A stretch of DNA of 64,000 bases. Origin: Ceriagrion tenellum (lineage: Eukaryota > Arthropoda > Insecta > Odonata > Coenagrionidae). Position numbers and translations under genes: made by a program. Where the stretch lies: positions 117,883,117-117,947,116 of the forward strand of contig OY720639.1 of assembly GCA_963169105.1 (NCBI GenBank). The letters run 5' to 3'. Positions 31,836-45,016 of the stretch are shown here, one piece after another; within the stretch, counting starts at the first letter, position 1; the number at the start of each line of letters is the position of its first letter. The notes under the pieces are model-generated. The model had not been told where the DNA came from and did not search any database. It worked only from the letters and a program-made list of their open reading frames with translations.

Positions 31836-34800
31836 GATTCGAGTGATTTGTTTCGTCCCACCTGCTGCAATCAACTTCAAATGTAGGTTCTTTTACGATT
31901 TTACATAAATATTACCGCGAGTTATGAATTTACTAACGAAATCAATCGAGAAAACATACGTACTGTACACCGATTGACTGCTAACCCATTGTGCGTCAAA
32001 ACATCCTCATATATTTAGTCAAGCCTCTCTGGAGCGAGCAGCGGAACCATATCCTATGGAAGATGGCTCCTATTTTTGGCAAATATTTCGAAAAAGCATG
32101 CGAAAACTAATTGAATTTTGGTAACAGTGGAAACATGTGGTAATTTTAGTTATGTGTGGCTGAATTCATTGAATATTAAAAATAGTGACATGTGGCTCAA
32201 ACTGTCTCAAGTTCTGACTTTCGCGTCTTCAAACCAGTTAATGAGAGCACGTCTCTCTTTCTTCTTGTAAAGTTTCTGTGATATGACGTGTTCAAGAAAG
32301 GTTCCAATTTTTTAATATTGGGATCCATTTTTTACAGTATTCTGGTGACTCGGGTACTATTTCTATCAGATGCGACTCCATTTTGTCTCTTTATGAAATT
32401 TTATCTTTATTTTTGCATTTCCCTCTCTTTATTCTACTCTGTCCAAGATGGGTTTTTACCTCGTGTCATGAATCGGTTAACATTTTCCACTTTTAAAAAT
32501 ATCGACCTTTTATTGCTGTACAGTTTTTTGTCGCTCACGAATCATCCATAAGAGAAGCGATTCCACCTTTTAAAAATGCACGTTTTTATTTTTGCATTGC
32601 ATTTTCCCGCCGCTGGCGACAATTGCCTACCCGCCGAGATATTAGTTTCTGATAGAATCAAATAAAGGAATCAATATTCTTCGCGATTGCCCTACTTGAT
32701 GACATGAATTGACAAAATGATGTATTTGCTTAGTGTACCTACAGTCTGCTTTTGGTTGAGCATCGTAATAATTATATTTTTATCAAAACGTGTACCAGAA
32801 TATAGTAAATGGTTTTGGGGGTTGATGTGAAATGTGTTGATGTTGCGTATTGCAATTAGTGTTTGGATGTAGTCGATTGGTAGAATTGTATCGTGGCAGT
32901 GTTTTTCATTAGCTGATACGGTTGTATTTATGTGATAATAATAATGTGTGGGAAATTAGCTTATTTGAGCTATGTATTGGTCGCGTTAATTTTAAATTTG
33001 TGTATTAGAATATCCCAATATTATCCCGAAGGAGTGAACGAGAATCGTCTGTGATACTTTATTCTCAACGCCATTTTCGTATGATTTTAGACTTATATGC
33101 TCAAGTATAACGTACTTAAGTTAGATTTTTAAGTTATGTTCTTGTGTTGATTGTGAACCGTCTCCCTTAAGCCTGCTCTTCGTTCGTCCTCCCCCAGCTT
33201 TTCTAGGGCTTTCACCAACTCACTGGACTCCCATCTCCCTATCTCCATGCTCTCCTCAGAACACGCCCCCCAATCGACCTCCCACTGTGTCCATGTGGAA
33301 GAATGAGCCGCGGAAGCAATTACACCGCATCCTTTCATTACGGTCGCATCCCGTTGAAATTTTAGCAGGGGGAGTCACTCCCATTCCGGAGAAAGTCGTG
33401 CGTAACAAGGATTTTGGCTCGTGGCGACGCTTTCGAAGAAGATGGCGGTGGAATCGTACGGTTTTTTTTAATAACCTTACGTTCCTCGACTCTGGGAGCA
33501 TTTTTCGCGTATGCATTCATTTTTTCATTTGCGCATTTGGTAAAAAAAGTTATACATCCCGTTTTAAGTATATATTGTGCACGTGGTCGATGTCGCAACG
33601 ATAAACTGTGCTGACTGCTGGATTTATTTTGTCAAAAAATAATGCAACGGAAGAGGTCGAAGAAAAAACGTCCATAAATATGAGTAGCTTCCGTCGTAGA
33701 GTGCTCCACAATTGAAAAATCATTGTTTTAAATTATGCTTAACTTGGACGTTGTAAGAAATATTATCTCTACTGTATACAACTGAGATTGTAGAAGAAAG
33801 TGGAAGCCTGAGTTTTGATGGGATCCATCGTAGAATCTAAGAGCGAATTGGTGAGATTGTTGAGAGATCGCTAAGTCAAATTCGATTCCCATCCCTCGTA
33901 GGAATTTGAAGACTTGTCGGGTATTTTTTTCTATTATACTTCTGCACTTGATTGCCATAATAATGAATCGGCTTTATGTGGAACGATTAAAACTTACTTG
34001 TCCCTTCTAAAAATTTTAACATTATATAAACACCGTCCTCCTCATTGATGTGACCCGAGTACCCTAACCAGCCAAAAATGTTGCCATGTTGTGAAGTGAA
34101 TCATCACTAGAAATTCGAGTTCATCGGTTGCATACTTGGAGTTAAGTGAGGATTTTAACAGCGAGGATAGGACGCTATGCGAAATTAGTTTGGGTTACAT
34201 GGATAAGCCTATATTATATATTTTGGTTTGTGATTTGAAAGTCATCAAAATCGTGTATTATTTTTAAATAGTCTTTACTAGAGGAGAGAAATCTAATAAA
34301 ATGAAAGCGTATGGTAATATATTACCAATCCATATTTGTTTAGTGGAAAAATAAACGTGTCGCGTTCGCAGTTTTGCATGGTTCAGGTCTAAATCTCCTT
34401 TACATCCCTTATAAGTATCAGTCCTCCCCCTTCTATGTGTCACGGAAAGTCTTTGTTCCGCCTATGAATAACCGAACGTAGTGTCTGTTTGTCGCGCTTA
34501 TTGTTATGAAAGTTTTTGAAAAAAAGAAAGATTCGTCAAATTTATTTGTAATTATTTTACAAAATCACCATAGTCGTGGAAAAATATTCTTCAATTCGTG
34601 CCGTAGAACCGTCTCAGTCTGTCGCTGCATGGAAAATCCGGGAAATAATTACTTACTTAATTATACTTATTAACTTTAGGTGGCTCTGATTTCAGGGCTT
34701 CCAGAAATTCTGATATATTTAACACAGGATCTTTGAAGTGTGTTTTATGAACCTAATTGAAAAAAAAGGTTTTACTGGCTAGTTTTACTGTAATTTAGCC

Positions 34801-36479
34801 TTAAAAGTGGAGACTTTAATGTAGGCTCCTATTAAGATCGCTCGGATTACATGAGAAAAACGTCAATTTTAAAGGGGAAGAATATTCAATCTCCATTTAA
34901 AACTTTTTAAGCAGTGAAAATTTCAGGGAATTTGGATAAACATAAAATAGAGGCATGTTACCCGTTCTTTCTTAAGTCATTATCGAATTACTTCCATAAC
35001 TGATGTCAAAATGCTGTAATTCCATAAAAATGGCGCTGCAGTTGGCTACTATGGCTAAACGAATGGATGTCATTAAAAAGTTGTCGTGGAAAAATCTGCA
35101 TATTTTGTACCTTAATTTTGTTTTTCGGAATGTTGCCAATTTCATCAGCAAGAGCGGGGTTTAAAAAAATAATTAAAAATTTGTAATTAAGTATTTGTTT
35201 AGACTCCTATAGTCAGACCGGAGTCGCCTTAAGAAATTCATGTGTAAAGGTGTTAGGAGCAGATTGAGCTGGTTTAAGTAATACAGCAAGCGTAAATTTG
35301 AAGTACTGAGTTATAAATGAGATCTCGATATTAACGGCCAAAGTTATCGGTGACCTGTTCAAATAACCAGCAAGCGACTTGAGACGTTTCAACTATTTCA
35401 GCACATTAATGAATCACCTCAATGTATATTTTCTGATTTGTAAATATTGCTGGATGTTGAATATGATTCTAGCAACTTACCCTATTATGTTGTTTATTAG
35501 GGCAGTTTAAATTATTTCAATTTTGGTGCTATAGTCATTTCTATGTGCGAAATTTCGCTGTCACCTTTATGAATACAGATTAAGAGCAAATATCCTAATG
35601 TAGACTCACCTTGTACCTTTTCTATATTATTCGTAAGCTACATGGTCCTCCATACTTGACCAAAGGTCAGCCCTTTACCCTCGCAAATCAGAAACTTCCT
35701 CCTCACCTTCTTTATCATTCAAATGACGTGGGTCCATTTCGGGATTCTCCATTCGCTGTATCCCACTCACTTTCAATTATTCATAATCTTTCAAATTCAT
35801 AAAACTGCCGCGGATCCTTCCTACTTGCTTCAGAGAATTCTTTGAGACCTTTTGGCCTTTAGTTATGCCACGTAATGATGCCATTTATCAAACTCAAAAA
35901 AATACCAATCCGAGATAGCATCGAAATTATTCCGTACGATCGTTCGTAATCATGTCGTGGGGGGCATTGGATTTTTTTTTTACCTTTAAGCTGGCCGGGA
36001 TGAGGAAAATGTAAAAATAGGAGCGTGTCTGTGGAGCTGAGGACAAAATGAGAATGGTCGGCTTCTTTTCAGGGAGAGCCGTGTAATTTCTCCCGAGCAA
36101 TTACCTGCGCACTTGCGAGGTGTAATACTGGTTTACTTTAATCTTATGAAAATAATTAATTATCGTCAGTCATTTTAATTTGAGTAATATAATGAGATAA
36201 TGTTCTGAAGGCGCCTAAAGAATATTACGCAGAATATGGCTCTCGGTTAATTCCATCGTAATGTCTTTAAGTTTGGAAATCGCGGAGGAAAGTGATTTCT
36301 TCAGTTAGCCATTCAAAAGGATAGGCATTCATCACAGGCGACGAGGAAGTGCAGTGCCAGGTTGAATTCAAGGCAGAATTGTTTCGATTGATGTTTTACG
36401 AGGGGCCAACTTCTTGCAAATTTTTTTTAATTTTTTTATCTTCACTTCCCTGAATTCTGCGGATTTGGCCAATTTATAT
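31836..36479. other. Unassigned 4.6 kb
   Basis: The longest stretch without a call. AT-rich, with short frames. The frames at 32288-32551 (hydrophobic, + strand) and 33129-33338 (minus, charged ...LVKALEKLGEDERRAGLRE) are the most protein-like but are not recognised. No repeat pairing was seen by eye. Confidence 0.4.
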
Positions 36480-36612
36480 CGGGTGAATAACAACAAAAAC
36501 ATACGAATAGAAACGCCCGTGCCTTGAGTGGTGATAATCCCACCTCGGTGGGATTCGAACCCGCGATCCTCGGTTTAACAGGTGAGGACTTTACCCCGTC
36601 GCCACCTGGGCC
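36480..36612 (-). mobile_element. tRNA-derived SINE head
   Basis: On the minus strand GGCCCAGGTGGCGACGGGG gives an A-box-like element (about 36589-36604). GGTTCGAATCC (36551-36561) is an exact Pol III B box, spaced as in a tRNA. The anticodon arm has a 5-bp stem but a 12-nt loop, and the acceptor stem does not close, so it is not a working tRNA. The noncoding body continues to about 36480. Confidence 0.55.
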
Positions 36613-37140
36613 GAAAAGCTCTCATGGAAACATTGCGAATTTGTATCTCAGACATTGTAGAGAAATATTTTATTCGTGAACAAACGGAAATGGGAGAATT
36701 TATCTCAGTGATTGGGTTGAAGACACAGTTGATTGTAGCCGAATATAAACTGAGTTCAAAAGTGCGGCATTAAGCTATTGAATCGAAATATGAGACGGGT
36801 TGGCACCTTCACTGTTCAGCTTTCATTACTTGGGGAATATTTGCGTCTCATACCATTTTCTCTATAACTACTCTAGTTTATCGTCGTCATATATTTTTTC
36901 TGTTTCTCCCATTCTTAACTTGAAGGATATGTGAGTTTAAGGTAAATTTTTCATAAAATTCTTTGGAAAAGTATTATTTAGTTGATATTATCAGATAAAA
37001 GACACGTTTGTTTACAGTCAATACCAGTGGGAAAAAATTGTAACTTTGGAGGAGGAATTTCAAGTTTTGTTCCCGTGCTCAGGTTGAGCCGACTTTTAGA
37101 GAATATGATATAATTTCGAGCCAGCAATTTCCCGCGCTAC
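36613..37140. other. Unassigned
   Basis: No recognised features. Confidence 0.45.
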
Positions 37141-37800
37141 TGCAGGGTTAAGACTCGCTCTTTTTCTTTCTTACTTTCCCTCTTTCTTTCTCGTCTTGTG
37201 TCCTCGGACGTCGATCAAGCGGCCGCGAACGTGATGAGACTTCTTCTGCTCTCCGTCCGTCCCCTCGTGAATCTGCTCAAAACTGCCCGCCACCGCAGAG
37301 CGGGTGAGCAAGCCTCTTCCCCCTCCCAGCGACCGCCTCCCGCCCCGCTCCGCTCTCTTTATTTCGCTTGAGGAAATCATTTTTCTCTTTCTTCCCCCAA
37401 GTCTCCACTGCGTCTTCGTCCTCGCACAGCATATCGCAGTGGCGATAGAATGGGACCGTAATATCCATGCTTTGCGGCCGCGTTTGAGTGGACGGGAGGT
37501 GGAGGTATTACACTAACACGCTTCGTTAGAAAGGACTTCCCTCTCCCTCCTTCATTTTTCCTCTCATCGCACCGTGAGAAAGACGGACTCATCGTCCGTC
37601 GAATGTTTTTATTCTTATTCTCCCTCTACGCGAGTAGATTACTTTCGCCTTAGAGCCGTCAACTGTCCTTCGAATTCCGCAGCTTCATGTTGGTTCAGAC
37701 AGGTGGCCTCGGCAGAATGTCGGCCGGAATGGCGGTGCCTTGCCCTGTCTCGGATTCTTCGTGATTAGGGGGCCTGGTTCGAGCACGGGAACCTGTGCGG
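37141..37800. other. CpG-rich, non-repetitive region
   Basis: CpG- and GC-rich compared with its AT-rich surroundings, with C/T-skewed parts. It contains two GCGGCCGC-like words (about 37219 and 37475). Frames on both strands are compositional. It may be a promoter-like CpG region, but no initiation signals can be assigned. Confidence 0.3.
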
Positions 37801-40629
37801 GGGCTGACTCTTATGTTTTTGTTGCTCTCCGTTTCGTTGAAGGAGGTTCTTCTTGGAATTCCGTGACATGAGGAGAGCTAATCTATTTGGCATATTATGT
37901 ATGCAAACTTTTTTAACATATTAAAATTCTTTTATTTTCTACACTTGCTATATATTACGGATAATCATTTTATGTCTAGTTATTGAGACACAGCACTCTG
38001 ACTCTCATGCTGGCAAAATCACATGGCCACTAATTCCGTGGGACTTTCGTTTTATTAATTTTTTAAAGTGCAGATCATTCGGAAAAGTTTATTCGTTAAC
38101 GCATCAGCATTTACAGTTTGTTTCATTTATTTACCTTGTGAGCTGCAAGGAGTCTTGTTACAACTTTGCTGGTATAACCTAATTTTGCAAATGGAAGCGA
38201 AAGCACTGTGCGTGTGCTGGATTTACTTTTTTGATTTTCTTTCACCTGTCTTTTTATTGGCCATGCTGAAAAGGCCCCGAAAAAGAGATAAATATTAAGA
38301 GTTTAATGGATATTTAATATTTGTGCTATTTGCATTGCTTAGTGTTGCTTTCCTTTCATGAGAAATATGATATATTGCAGCATTTTTTATAAAATGTATT
38401 ATTGATTTCTTCAAATAACTTTTGCTTGGACTGTAACGTGAAATATTTGTCGCAAAATGGATGTAGAAGTGGCCTACTAATTGCGTTGTCTTTATATGTA
38501 TGTTCTGCACTTTGTCATGTAATTAAAATCCTGGAGGCCATTATCACCCTGTCTTGCGTTACGGTGTCAGTAAATCTTCCAACAGAGAGTGCCTCTAACG
38601 GTGATATAGTGATACGATAATTTCTTATATTTTTGTTTTATGTGTGTGGACAGATATGATGGCCGTAAGTAAAATAAATAGGTACCTAGGCGAGGACCAG
38701 TGACGCACTGAAAAGCGCACATATTTGCCTCCTTAATACGAGCCCCATTGTTTCTCAAAATACGTGTTCAATGTAATTGTGACCGGGTTTTGAACCATTA
38801 CCTTTAACAAATACCATTACCCACCCCATTACCCCTGGGTTCGGAGCCCCTCCTTTCATTTACAATGCCGGATTTTTCGGAAATAAACTCTTAGCGTATT
38901 TTCCCAGAGATCCGTCCGGTGATTCTTACCCACCATTTATACGGCTTCCCAATGTTTTTCTAAATAAGAGATTCAATATACCGCACATCAAAAAGATCTA
39001 GTTTGAAGGGTTTTAGATGGATAGCTGAAGAGAATGGGTCGGTTGGCTATGAGAAAATGCAGCTGAGAATGGATGAGTATAGATGGATTGAAAAGTCATT
39101 AATGGGCAATAATACGACGAAGGCCATTAAAAAGGTGAGTTTGTTGGGTAATTGGATAGGCTTTATCGATGGAATAAGGAGAGGAAGAAATTCTATCGAG
39201 CTGGAGGTTTGAGAAATTGCAAGTAGAAAAAAATCAACCTGAACTGCGAATTGGACCATGAAATTTATGTTCCAAGCTGTTTCATAATCACCTTAGTCCA
39301 TTGGATAGCAAGCTCAGTGGCATGTGAGATTTAACGTTCCAAATGATCCTGCGATCCGTCAATTGGCGGGAAAATTTATCCATGACATGCCAAAAATAAT
39401 GCAACGACTTTTACATTTGCAAAGTGATCACGAGAGTAATATTTACCTATAATTATCAACTAAGGTTTAGTTTATCCATCAGTTTGTTTCCCCGACTTTC
39501 CTTTTTTCATGCTTTAGCATAATTTTGTTTCTGACTAATGGTAGTTCGTTTTATGAGAAAAGTTTACTTAACTCCTAATTTGGATACAGTGGAGCGCGTT
39601 TTCAGAATTTTTATGCTGTTATTTTTCCAGCATCCTGGAGTTTGACACGCTTAGCCGGGCATCATTTTCAGCTCATTCTAATTTCCAAGGCATAACCGAC
39701 GTCGATTGCATCATATCCGCCCCAAGGTGATTTCTGTTCGGCACGGATCTCGCCCCGGCCTCACCGGATTTACAACTGACCCACGACCAGGATTACGCAC
39801 GCTCCAGAATGAATGTCTAATACTCCCTTTCCAAAGATTCGATTGGGTTCGGATACACTTACTTTCATGCTTCGACGTCTGCATAACCAAACCAAGACGG
39901 ATGATCCACTGGATATGCAAATACTCGTCTTTTTCGCCCTCCAATCGCACGCAGGCCCCCAAGAGAACCCTCTAGTCTGGTTGCGAATCCATTGCAGACA
40001 GCCAGCCCTCAATGCATTCCCCCAGCATCTTTCCCTTCTCTCCAATTTCTGCGTCCACACACTTTTCCGCAAACTCTTATACGGGGATGGAAATTCTTTT
40101 TTAATGATCTTTCGCCGTTCGGAGCGTCAGCGGCGGTGTGGGGTTCGGCAGGCTTTCTGAGTGTCAGAGAGCTCCATCGGTCAAAAAGTCACGCATTCAA
40201 AACACGCCATCCATACTTTCCATCTTTTTGACGAGAAGGGGTTCCTGTTCGGGAAAGGGGATCGGTATTTTTTCATCTCAGCGCCGAGCAGCCGGACGAG
40301 CTGTGAAAGGAAGTGGAGGACACGAGAGAGAAAAGTGGAAGGGAAAGAACCAATCTCTCCTTTTCCCTTTTAGGTCGGTACATTAAGGGGATTTTTTGGT
40401 GTGCCGAGAGCTGCAGACGTTTGCACCGCATCAAATGTAATTATTGACCTCTTTGATATAAGTACTTCTCCGTAATTAAAATACTTGACCATTGCAACTG
40501 AGATCAAACTTGAAAGTACTATATCTGAATTAAATTTTTTAAATTCCTGCGTCCTCCAGTTACTATACACGTATACCTCTCATTCCGTTCCTATCGTGAT
40601 AGGTCCAGTCAAAAAATTATTATTCTGGG
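37801..40629. other. Unassigned 2.8 kb
   Basis: No recognised gene. The frame at 39003-39212 (charged and aromatic) and overlapping frames on both strands at 39700-40390 show no family motif. Confidence 0.4.
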
Positions 40630-41115
40630 AGATGAGCATGTGATTGGCTCTGCTTGAATGATTTCCTTCACGCTGCCCTATCCTTTGCTTTACTAACAAT
40701 CATAAATTACTTCATACTTGCCCCTCTGTTCTCAAGTCTCCTAAAGTCCTTACTCTTAAGAGTATCTTCCTCTACAGTCAACTCCAAGACTTTCTCAGTC
40801 TATTCTTCCTCTCACGTCATTCACTGCTCTATCATAAATCTACTTTGTTATTCGACCCTCATCCAATCTCTCGACATGGCCGAACCAATGAAGCATGCTC
40901 CGTTTATGTATGCCCGTTACAGGAGCATCTATTCCAAATGCTTTCATCACCCACTCATTCCTGAACAGATCCCTTTTGCTTTTACCCTTGTAACGCAATC
41001 ACTTAACCGATCCCCATTCAAACTGCATTTAGTGTAACGTTATATTTCTCGCGACTTATTCAAGTTGGAAAGCCATACAACAAAATGGGAAGGAGTACAC
41101 TTTTATGTGCTGCTT
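40630..41115 (-). pseudogene. LINE ORF2 C-terminus, same family as 15706
   Basis: The minus strand, with several frameshifts, shows a HVERLDE-like segment (CRERLDEGRITK at about 40840-40880), IYDRAVNDVRG and KESLGV(D)C. Upstream are words resembling LLYGFPTW and a CSCNGHT...HASLVRPC segment. The order matches the terminal part of the 15706 element. It is more decayed than that copy. Confidence 0.5.
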
Positions 41116-42296
41116 CCTTGATAATATTTATAACTAGGTTAATACCCTCAGGATTGTCTCCAAGCATCTATTAAATGCCTCCACTAATAATCAGTCTCCT
41201 TCTAAAGTAATTGTTATCAGGACAGTAAAAAATTCACTTCACCGTTTACTCTCGGGCCTGACCACGCTACTTCAAATGCATAATTTTAGCCGGCGTAAGA
41301 TGAGATTCATTGCTCGGATCAGAAATTTGGTCCTGATGGAAAGAGGAGGTGTGCAGGCTGGATGCTTTTGTGGTGTGGGTGCGGCGTAAATTGAAGAGGT
41401 GTAGCTGGATTTCATGTAGGACGAACGAGGCAGTGTCCGATGTGGTGGAAGTGGAAGGGATATTAACTGCGACGATGCAGAGAAAGCGGCAAAATTGGAT
41501 GGAGGTAGTATGAAGAAGTGAGAGCATGTTGAAGATGGTGACAGAGGGGTGAACGTATGGCAAGCGTTGAAGAGGATGGAAGAGGATTGGAATTTTGGAC
41601 GGTATAAGGAGAGGCTGAGAATATGAGGAACATATGAGACTCGATGGCGGGCAAGTTTATGTAAGAAAATTAAAGGTGCTCCCGAAAAATTGAAGAGAGA
41701 TTGTACATCGACCAAAAACCTTCCTGTTAGCTAGTAGAATGATGACGGTCGGCTTATGGAATGTGTAAAGTGGATAAAAATAACAAGCGTAAAATATTAC
41801 CTTAGTATTTTTGTATGTGGAATGATATTCTTTTATTTCCGAAAGAGGTGTGCATCCAACTGAGGGACTCTGTTCGTCTCTGAGAATTGCTTAATTTATT
41901 AGTCCGTCTAAGTTTTCAAAATGGAGACCAGACCATCCTCACTCTAATTTTATGCAGCTGTAATCGCCAAAGCTTCTTAGACACATTACAGGATGTTCTA
42001 CACCACGCTCCATGCATATGCTTTGATGAAATACTGCCTTCCCTCCAGGCTCGTTTAGCTAGCTATTAGTAAACGTCTGATATACTTTTTTTGTCTGGGA
42101 TACTCTTCTTTCTGTCTTTCTGGCTGTTTCCATAACTAATGATCCGGCAACCCAAATTGCAAAAATCTACTAAGTAATTGTGGTAGTAATCTACTAATCT
42201 ACAAACTGGCACAGTTTATATTTCCCAATACTCATGGTGATATTCTTTTCTTTCTTCCTCGAATCTTGGTTAGTGTTTTATGAGCATTAATTTTTA
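41116..42296. other. Unassigned
   Basis: No recognised gene. The minus frames at 41267-41715 overlap in three phases and are proline/serine-rich. Confidence 0.4.
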
Positions 42297-42980
42297 ATTG
42301 GCTTTTTTCCATGTTTTCGTGCCCGTTAGCATTCTTAAAAGAATTACTTTCATCAATCGCAGTATCATCACCAAAGCGTTGTGCGCTAGTTATCTCTCAA
42401 TGCTCCTTTGTCTTTATTCTTTCTATATTTCATGTATTGATTTTTATATTTCTTTTAAATTTCATTACTGTTCCAACGTATAAATGGATTATTTGAAATA
42501 GAATGTGGTCCAAGAGTTCTTTTTTCTGATATAAGTAGTAAAATGTGGTCTTAATGACCCACGACTACCGCTCCAGCCACCTTACAGATAGGCTCCAAGA
42601 GGTCCACTGTTTTGACTTCCCACCCGAGTGGTGGAATTGTACACAAATGGTCTTCACTACATAAAGTATGGGGCCGGGCTTCCTCAGGAAAATCGTCGTC
42701 AAAGAACCCAGAAAGCTCGTGTCGGGAAACCACTAATGTAGCCACCACACCAAGCTGTTTTCCTGCTCTTAGGCCTTGAACCAACGGTAAACCAAAGTTG
42801 CGACAGCGTTTTAAAAAAGTCGTAAATTTTTAAACGTAATTCTTGCATCATTTATATTACAGCATGAATGGTGATTTAAACCGAATAAACAAATGTAAAT
42901 TCTTCAGTGCTAATGGTCCAAGAATTTTTTTTCGACTTTGTGAAAAGTAATTAAAATGTGCACTCAATGACTGATGATTA
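42297..42980 (+). repeat. Higher-order tandem repeat, copy 1
   Basis: Aligns with 42985-43975 at an offset of about 655-680 bp. Shared words in order: CATCAATCGCA.TATCA, CCAAAGCGTT, AATGTGG.CCAAGAGTT, AGTAGTAAAATGTG, CCGCTCCAGCCACCT, CTTCACTACATAAAGTA, AACCACTAATGTAGCCA. A shorter sub-unit (GGTCCAAGA...TTAAAATGTGC) recurs at about 42505 and 42917. Confidence 0.75.
42547..42775 (-). mobile_element. Ancient SINE copy inside the repeat unit
   Basis: On the minus strand CTTGGTGTGGTGGCTACAT aligns with the SINE head at 43504-43811 (TTGGTGTGGTGGCTAGAC). It is followed by a decayed B box (GGGTTCTTTG), then GAGGAAGCCCGGCCCC and a GTACAATTCCACC word in the same order as the younger SINE. Its counterpart lies at about 43231-43430. 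It is strongly diverged. Confidence 0.45.
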
Positions 42981-42984
42981 GCAT

Positions 42985-43975
42985 GTTTTCTTCAGGTTTT
43001 TCTGCTCTAGTGTAATCTTAACAGATCTTCCTTCATCAATCGCAATATCATTACCAAAGCGTTTTGCGTGAGTTATACGTAAATGCTCCTTTTTCCTTTT
43101 TATTTCTATATTTTATTTATTTATTTTTATATTTTTTATATTTCATTACCGCCACAAAGTATTAATTGGTGATTAAAAATAGAATGTGGCCCAAGAGTTT
43201 TTATTTTACTGATATGAGTAGTAAAATGTGCTCTCAACGACCCACAATAACCGCTCCAGCCACCTCACAGCTTTAACTTCCCACCCAAGTTACGGAATTG
43301 TGCACTAATGGTCTTCACTACATAAAGTAGGGGTTGTGCTCCCTCATTAAAATCGTCGTCAATGAACCCAGAACGCTCGTGGTGGGAAACCACTAATGTA
43401 GCCATCACATCAAGCCGTTTTCCTGCTCTTAAGCCGCGCAGTAAACTTAAGTTGCGACAGTGCTTTAGTAAAGGCGCAAATTTTTAAGCATAATTCTGGA
43501 ATCGGATTGGATTGGGTTTTTGGACAGGCGACCGACTGCTAAGGTCATTTGCGCCTTAGGGGACAGGTAAGGGAAGAAGGGTGGATAGAAACCCGGCGTC
43601 GGCATTAGCCTGCTCTTAACGAAAGGCGCCAAGGAAACCACGGTTTAACGTCTCATCCGACAGATGGAGTATTGTACTTGAAGTGCCCTCCACAAGACAT
43701 TTAAGTAGAGATCGGGTTTCCTCTGAAAAACATCCTCCTCCGCAGGGATTTGAACCCTGGCCACCCGCATGGTTAGCCAGTAGTCTAGCCACCACACCAA
43801 CCCGATCCCCTTTCTGGAATCATTTATATCACTACATACATGTTGATTTCAACTGATTAAAGAAATGCACATACTTCAGTGCTATGTGGTCCAAGGATTT
43901 TATTTTCGACTTTCGTGAAAAGTAATTAAAATGTGCAATCAGTGGCGCACGATTGCCTTTCCAGCGGTCTTAATC
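42985..43975 (+). repeat. Higher-order tandem repeat, copy 2, split by a SINE
   Basis: Second copy of 42297-42980. Its sub-units start near 43185 and 43896. The copy is interrupted by the SINE 43504-43811, which removes the register by 318 bp. The repeat thus predates the SINE. Confidence 0.75.
43504..43811 (-). mobile_element. tRNA-derived SINE, copy 1, with target duplication
   Basis: 308 bp on the minus strand. It starts AGGGGATCGGGTTGGTGTGG, with A-box-like TGGTGTGGTGGCTAG and a B box GGTTCAAATCC (43746-43756). A body follows with GAGGAAACCCGATC and GCCGACGCCGGGTTTC. The tail is CCCAATCCAATCC. TTCTGGAATC flanks it on both sides (43494-43503 and 43812-43821), a perfect 10-bp target duplication. 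Transcription would be by RNA polymerase III. Confidence 0.9.
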
Positions 43976-44029
43976 ATCGGAAACGTTGAAAAAAAACCTA
44001 AGTGGGCAAATACTCACGTGTCAGGGGTC

Positions 44030-44640
44030 GTATGTGTTCGGGTTGTTGGGGGGAGGGGGTGGGTTAGAAGGGTGACGTCGGCAAGGCGACGAACTAAATG
44101 TATTGGCGTTCCTCGGCCGGTGGAATAACGCGGCCACCGCTTGTCTTCATTTTTTTTCCTTATTCCGTCCCATCCCACATCCTCCCTCCCCCTCATTTTT
44201 TTCGTTTTTTTATTTCTTTCTCTCTCTCTCTCTCTCTCTAGTCAGAGGAGGGGAGGGGGAGAAAAACGAGGGAAGGGGAGAAGGGGGTTGGGTTGGATTT
44301 TTTAGCGGGAGAGGGTGGATGTGTTATGTGTGGGGTGTTCTCTGGGCTCTCCCCGAGAGTTGAGCCGGCAAGGAGAGAGATCGATTGAGGCACACTGGGG
44401 GTCGTTCCACGCATGGCAATGATGTGCATTCTGGGTGTCAAGGCTTTCTCCCCGGAAGTGGGAAAAAGACCACTTCCCGTCTTGGCCGACACTACAACGC
44501 GGCGCTGCTGCTCGCCTCGCCCCGAAATTTTTTTAGCTCCGCATAGGACCGCGGCGCAACGGAGGAAAGATTCTGGATGCGTGGACACGTTCCGTGCGGA
44601 ACGACGCGATATCACGTCGAGGTGAACCATTCGCCGTGAC
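44030..44640. other. Strand-switching block 5 with a (TC)n run
   Basis: G-rich at about 44040-44080, C/T-rich at 44160-44240, G-rich at 44243-44350. A CpG-rich part follows to about 44640. Open frames on both strands are compositional. Confidence 0.5.
44217..44239 (+). repeat. (TC)n microsatellite
   Basis: About eleven TC dinucleotides. Confidence 0.9.
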
Positions 44641-44799
44641 GAATGACGTGATGTGACGCGTCGTGATCATGCGTTGTGGCGGAAGACGCGGTATTACGTC
44701 AAAAAATTACATGAATGCATACATATCCAATAGTTTCCTTTGGTGGTATTTTCGGCCATAATTGTTTTAAGTTCACGGGGCAGGCCTTTGGAGATGACT
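44641..44799. other. Unassigned spacer
   Basis: Contains several CGTGATG / GACGTGATGTGACG-type words but no gene. Confidence 0.3.
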
Positions 44800-45012
44800 C
44801 AGCTTTGATAATGTCCTGCATACTGACCCATAGCTGAATACCTTCTCTGCTTTAGTAACACTTATACATTGTGTCTTACACGCTCTCCTGCTCTTGAAAA
44901 TCCTAACATTCCTTCCCTTGCAATATCTTTCTCCCATTGACTTTCTCCTTCTATCCTTTCCTCTGGAACAATCCACTTTGTTGTAAATCTGCTTGTTATT
45001 TGACTCTAATAA
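44800..45012 (-). pseudogene. LINE ORF2 C-terminus, same family as 15706
   Basis: The minus strand reads ESNNKQIYNKVDCSRGKDRR, RKSMGERYCKGRNVRIFKSR, RACKTQCISVTKAEKVFSYG, SVCRTLS. It aligns with the 15793-16020 frame (ESRITKQIYRSEMNGARGRG... RACMKQCMGVNEAKEI... SVWRKL). Many substitutions, but the frame is mostly open. The upstream end is cut by the inverted-repeat element at 45017. Confidence 0.6.
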
Positions 45013-45016
45013 CTTG

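Noticed and set aside
36551..36612. Possible tRNA gene
   Set aside because: The B box is exact, but the anticodon loop has 12 nt and the acceptor stem does not close; it is a SINE head.
39003..39212. 69-codon + frame, charged and aromatic
   Set aside because: An antisense frame is also open over the same span; no family is recognised.
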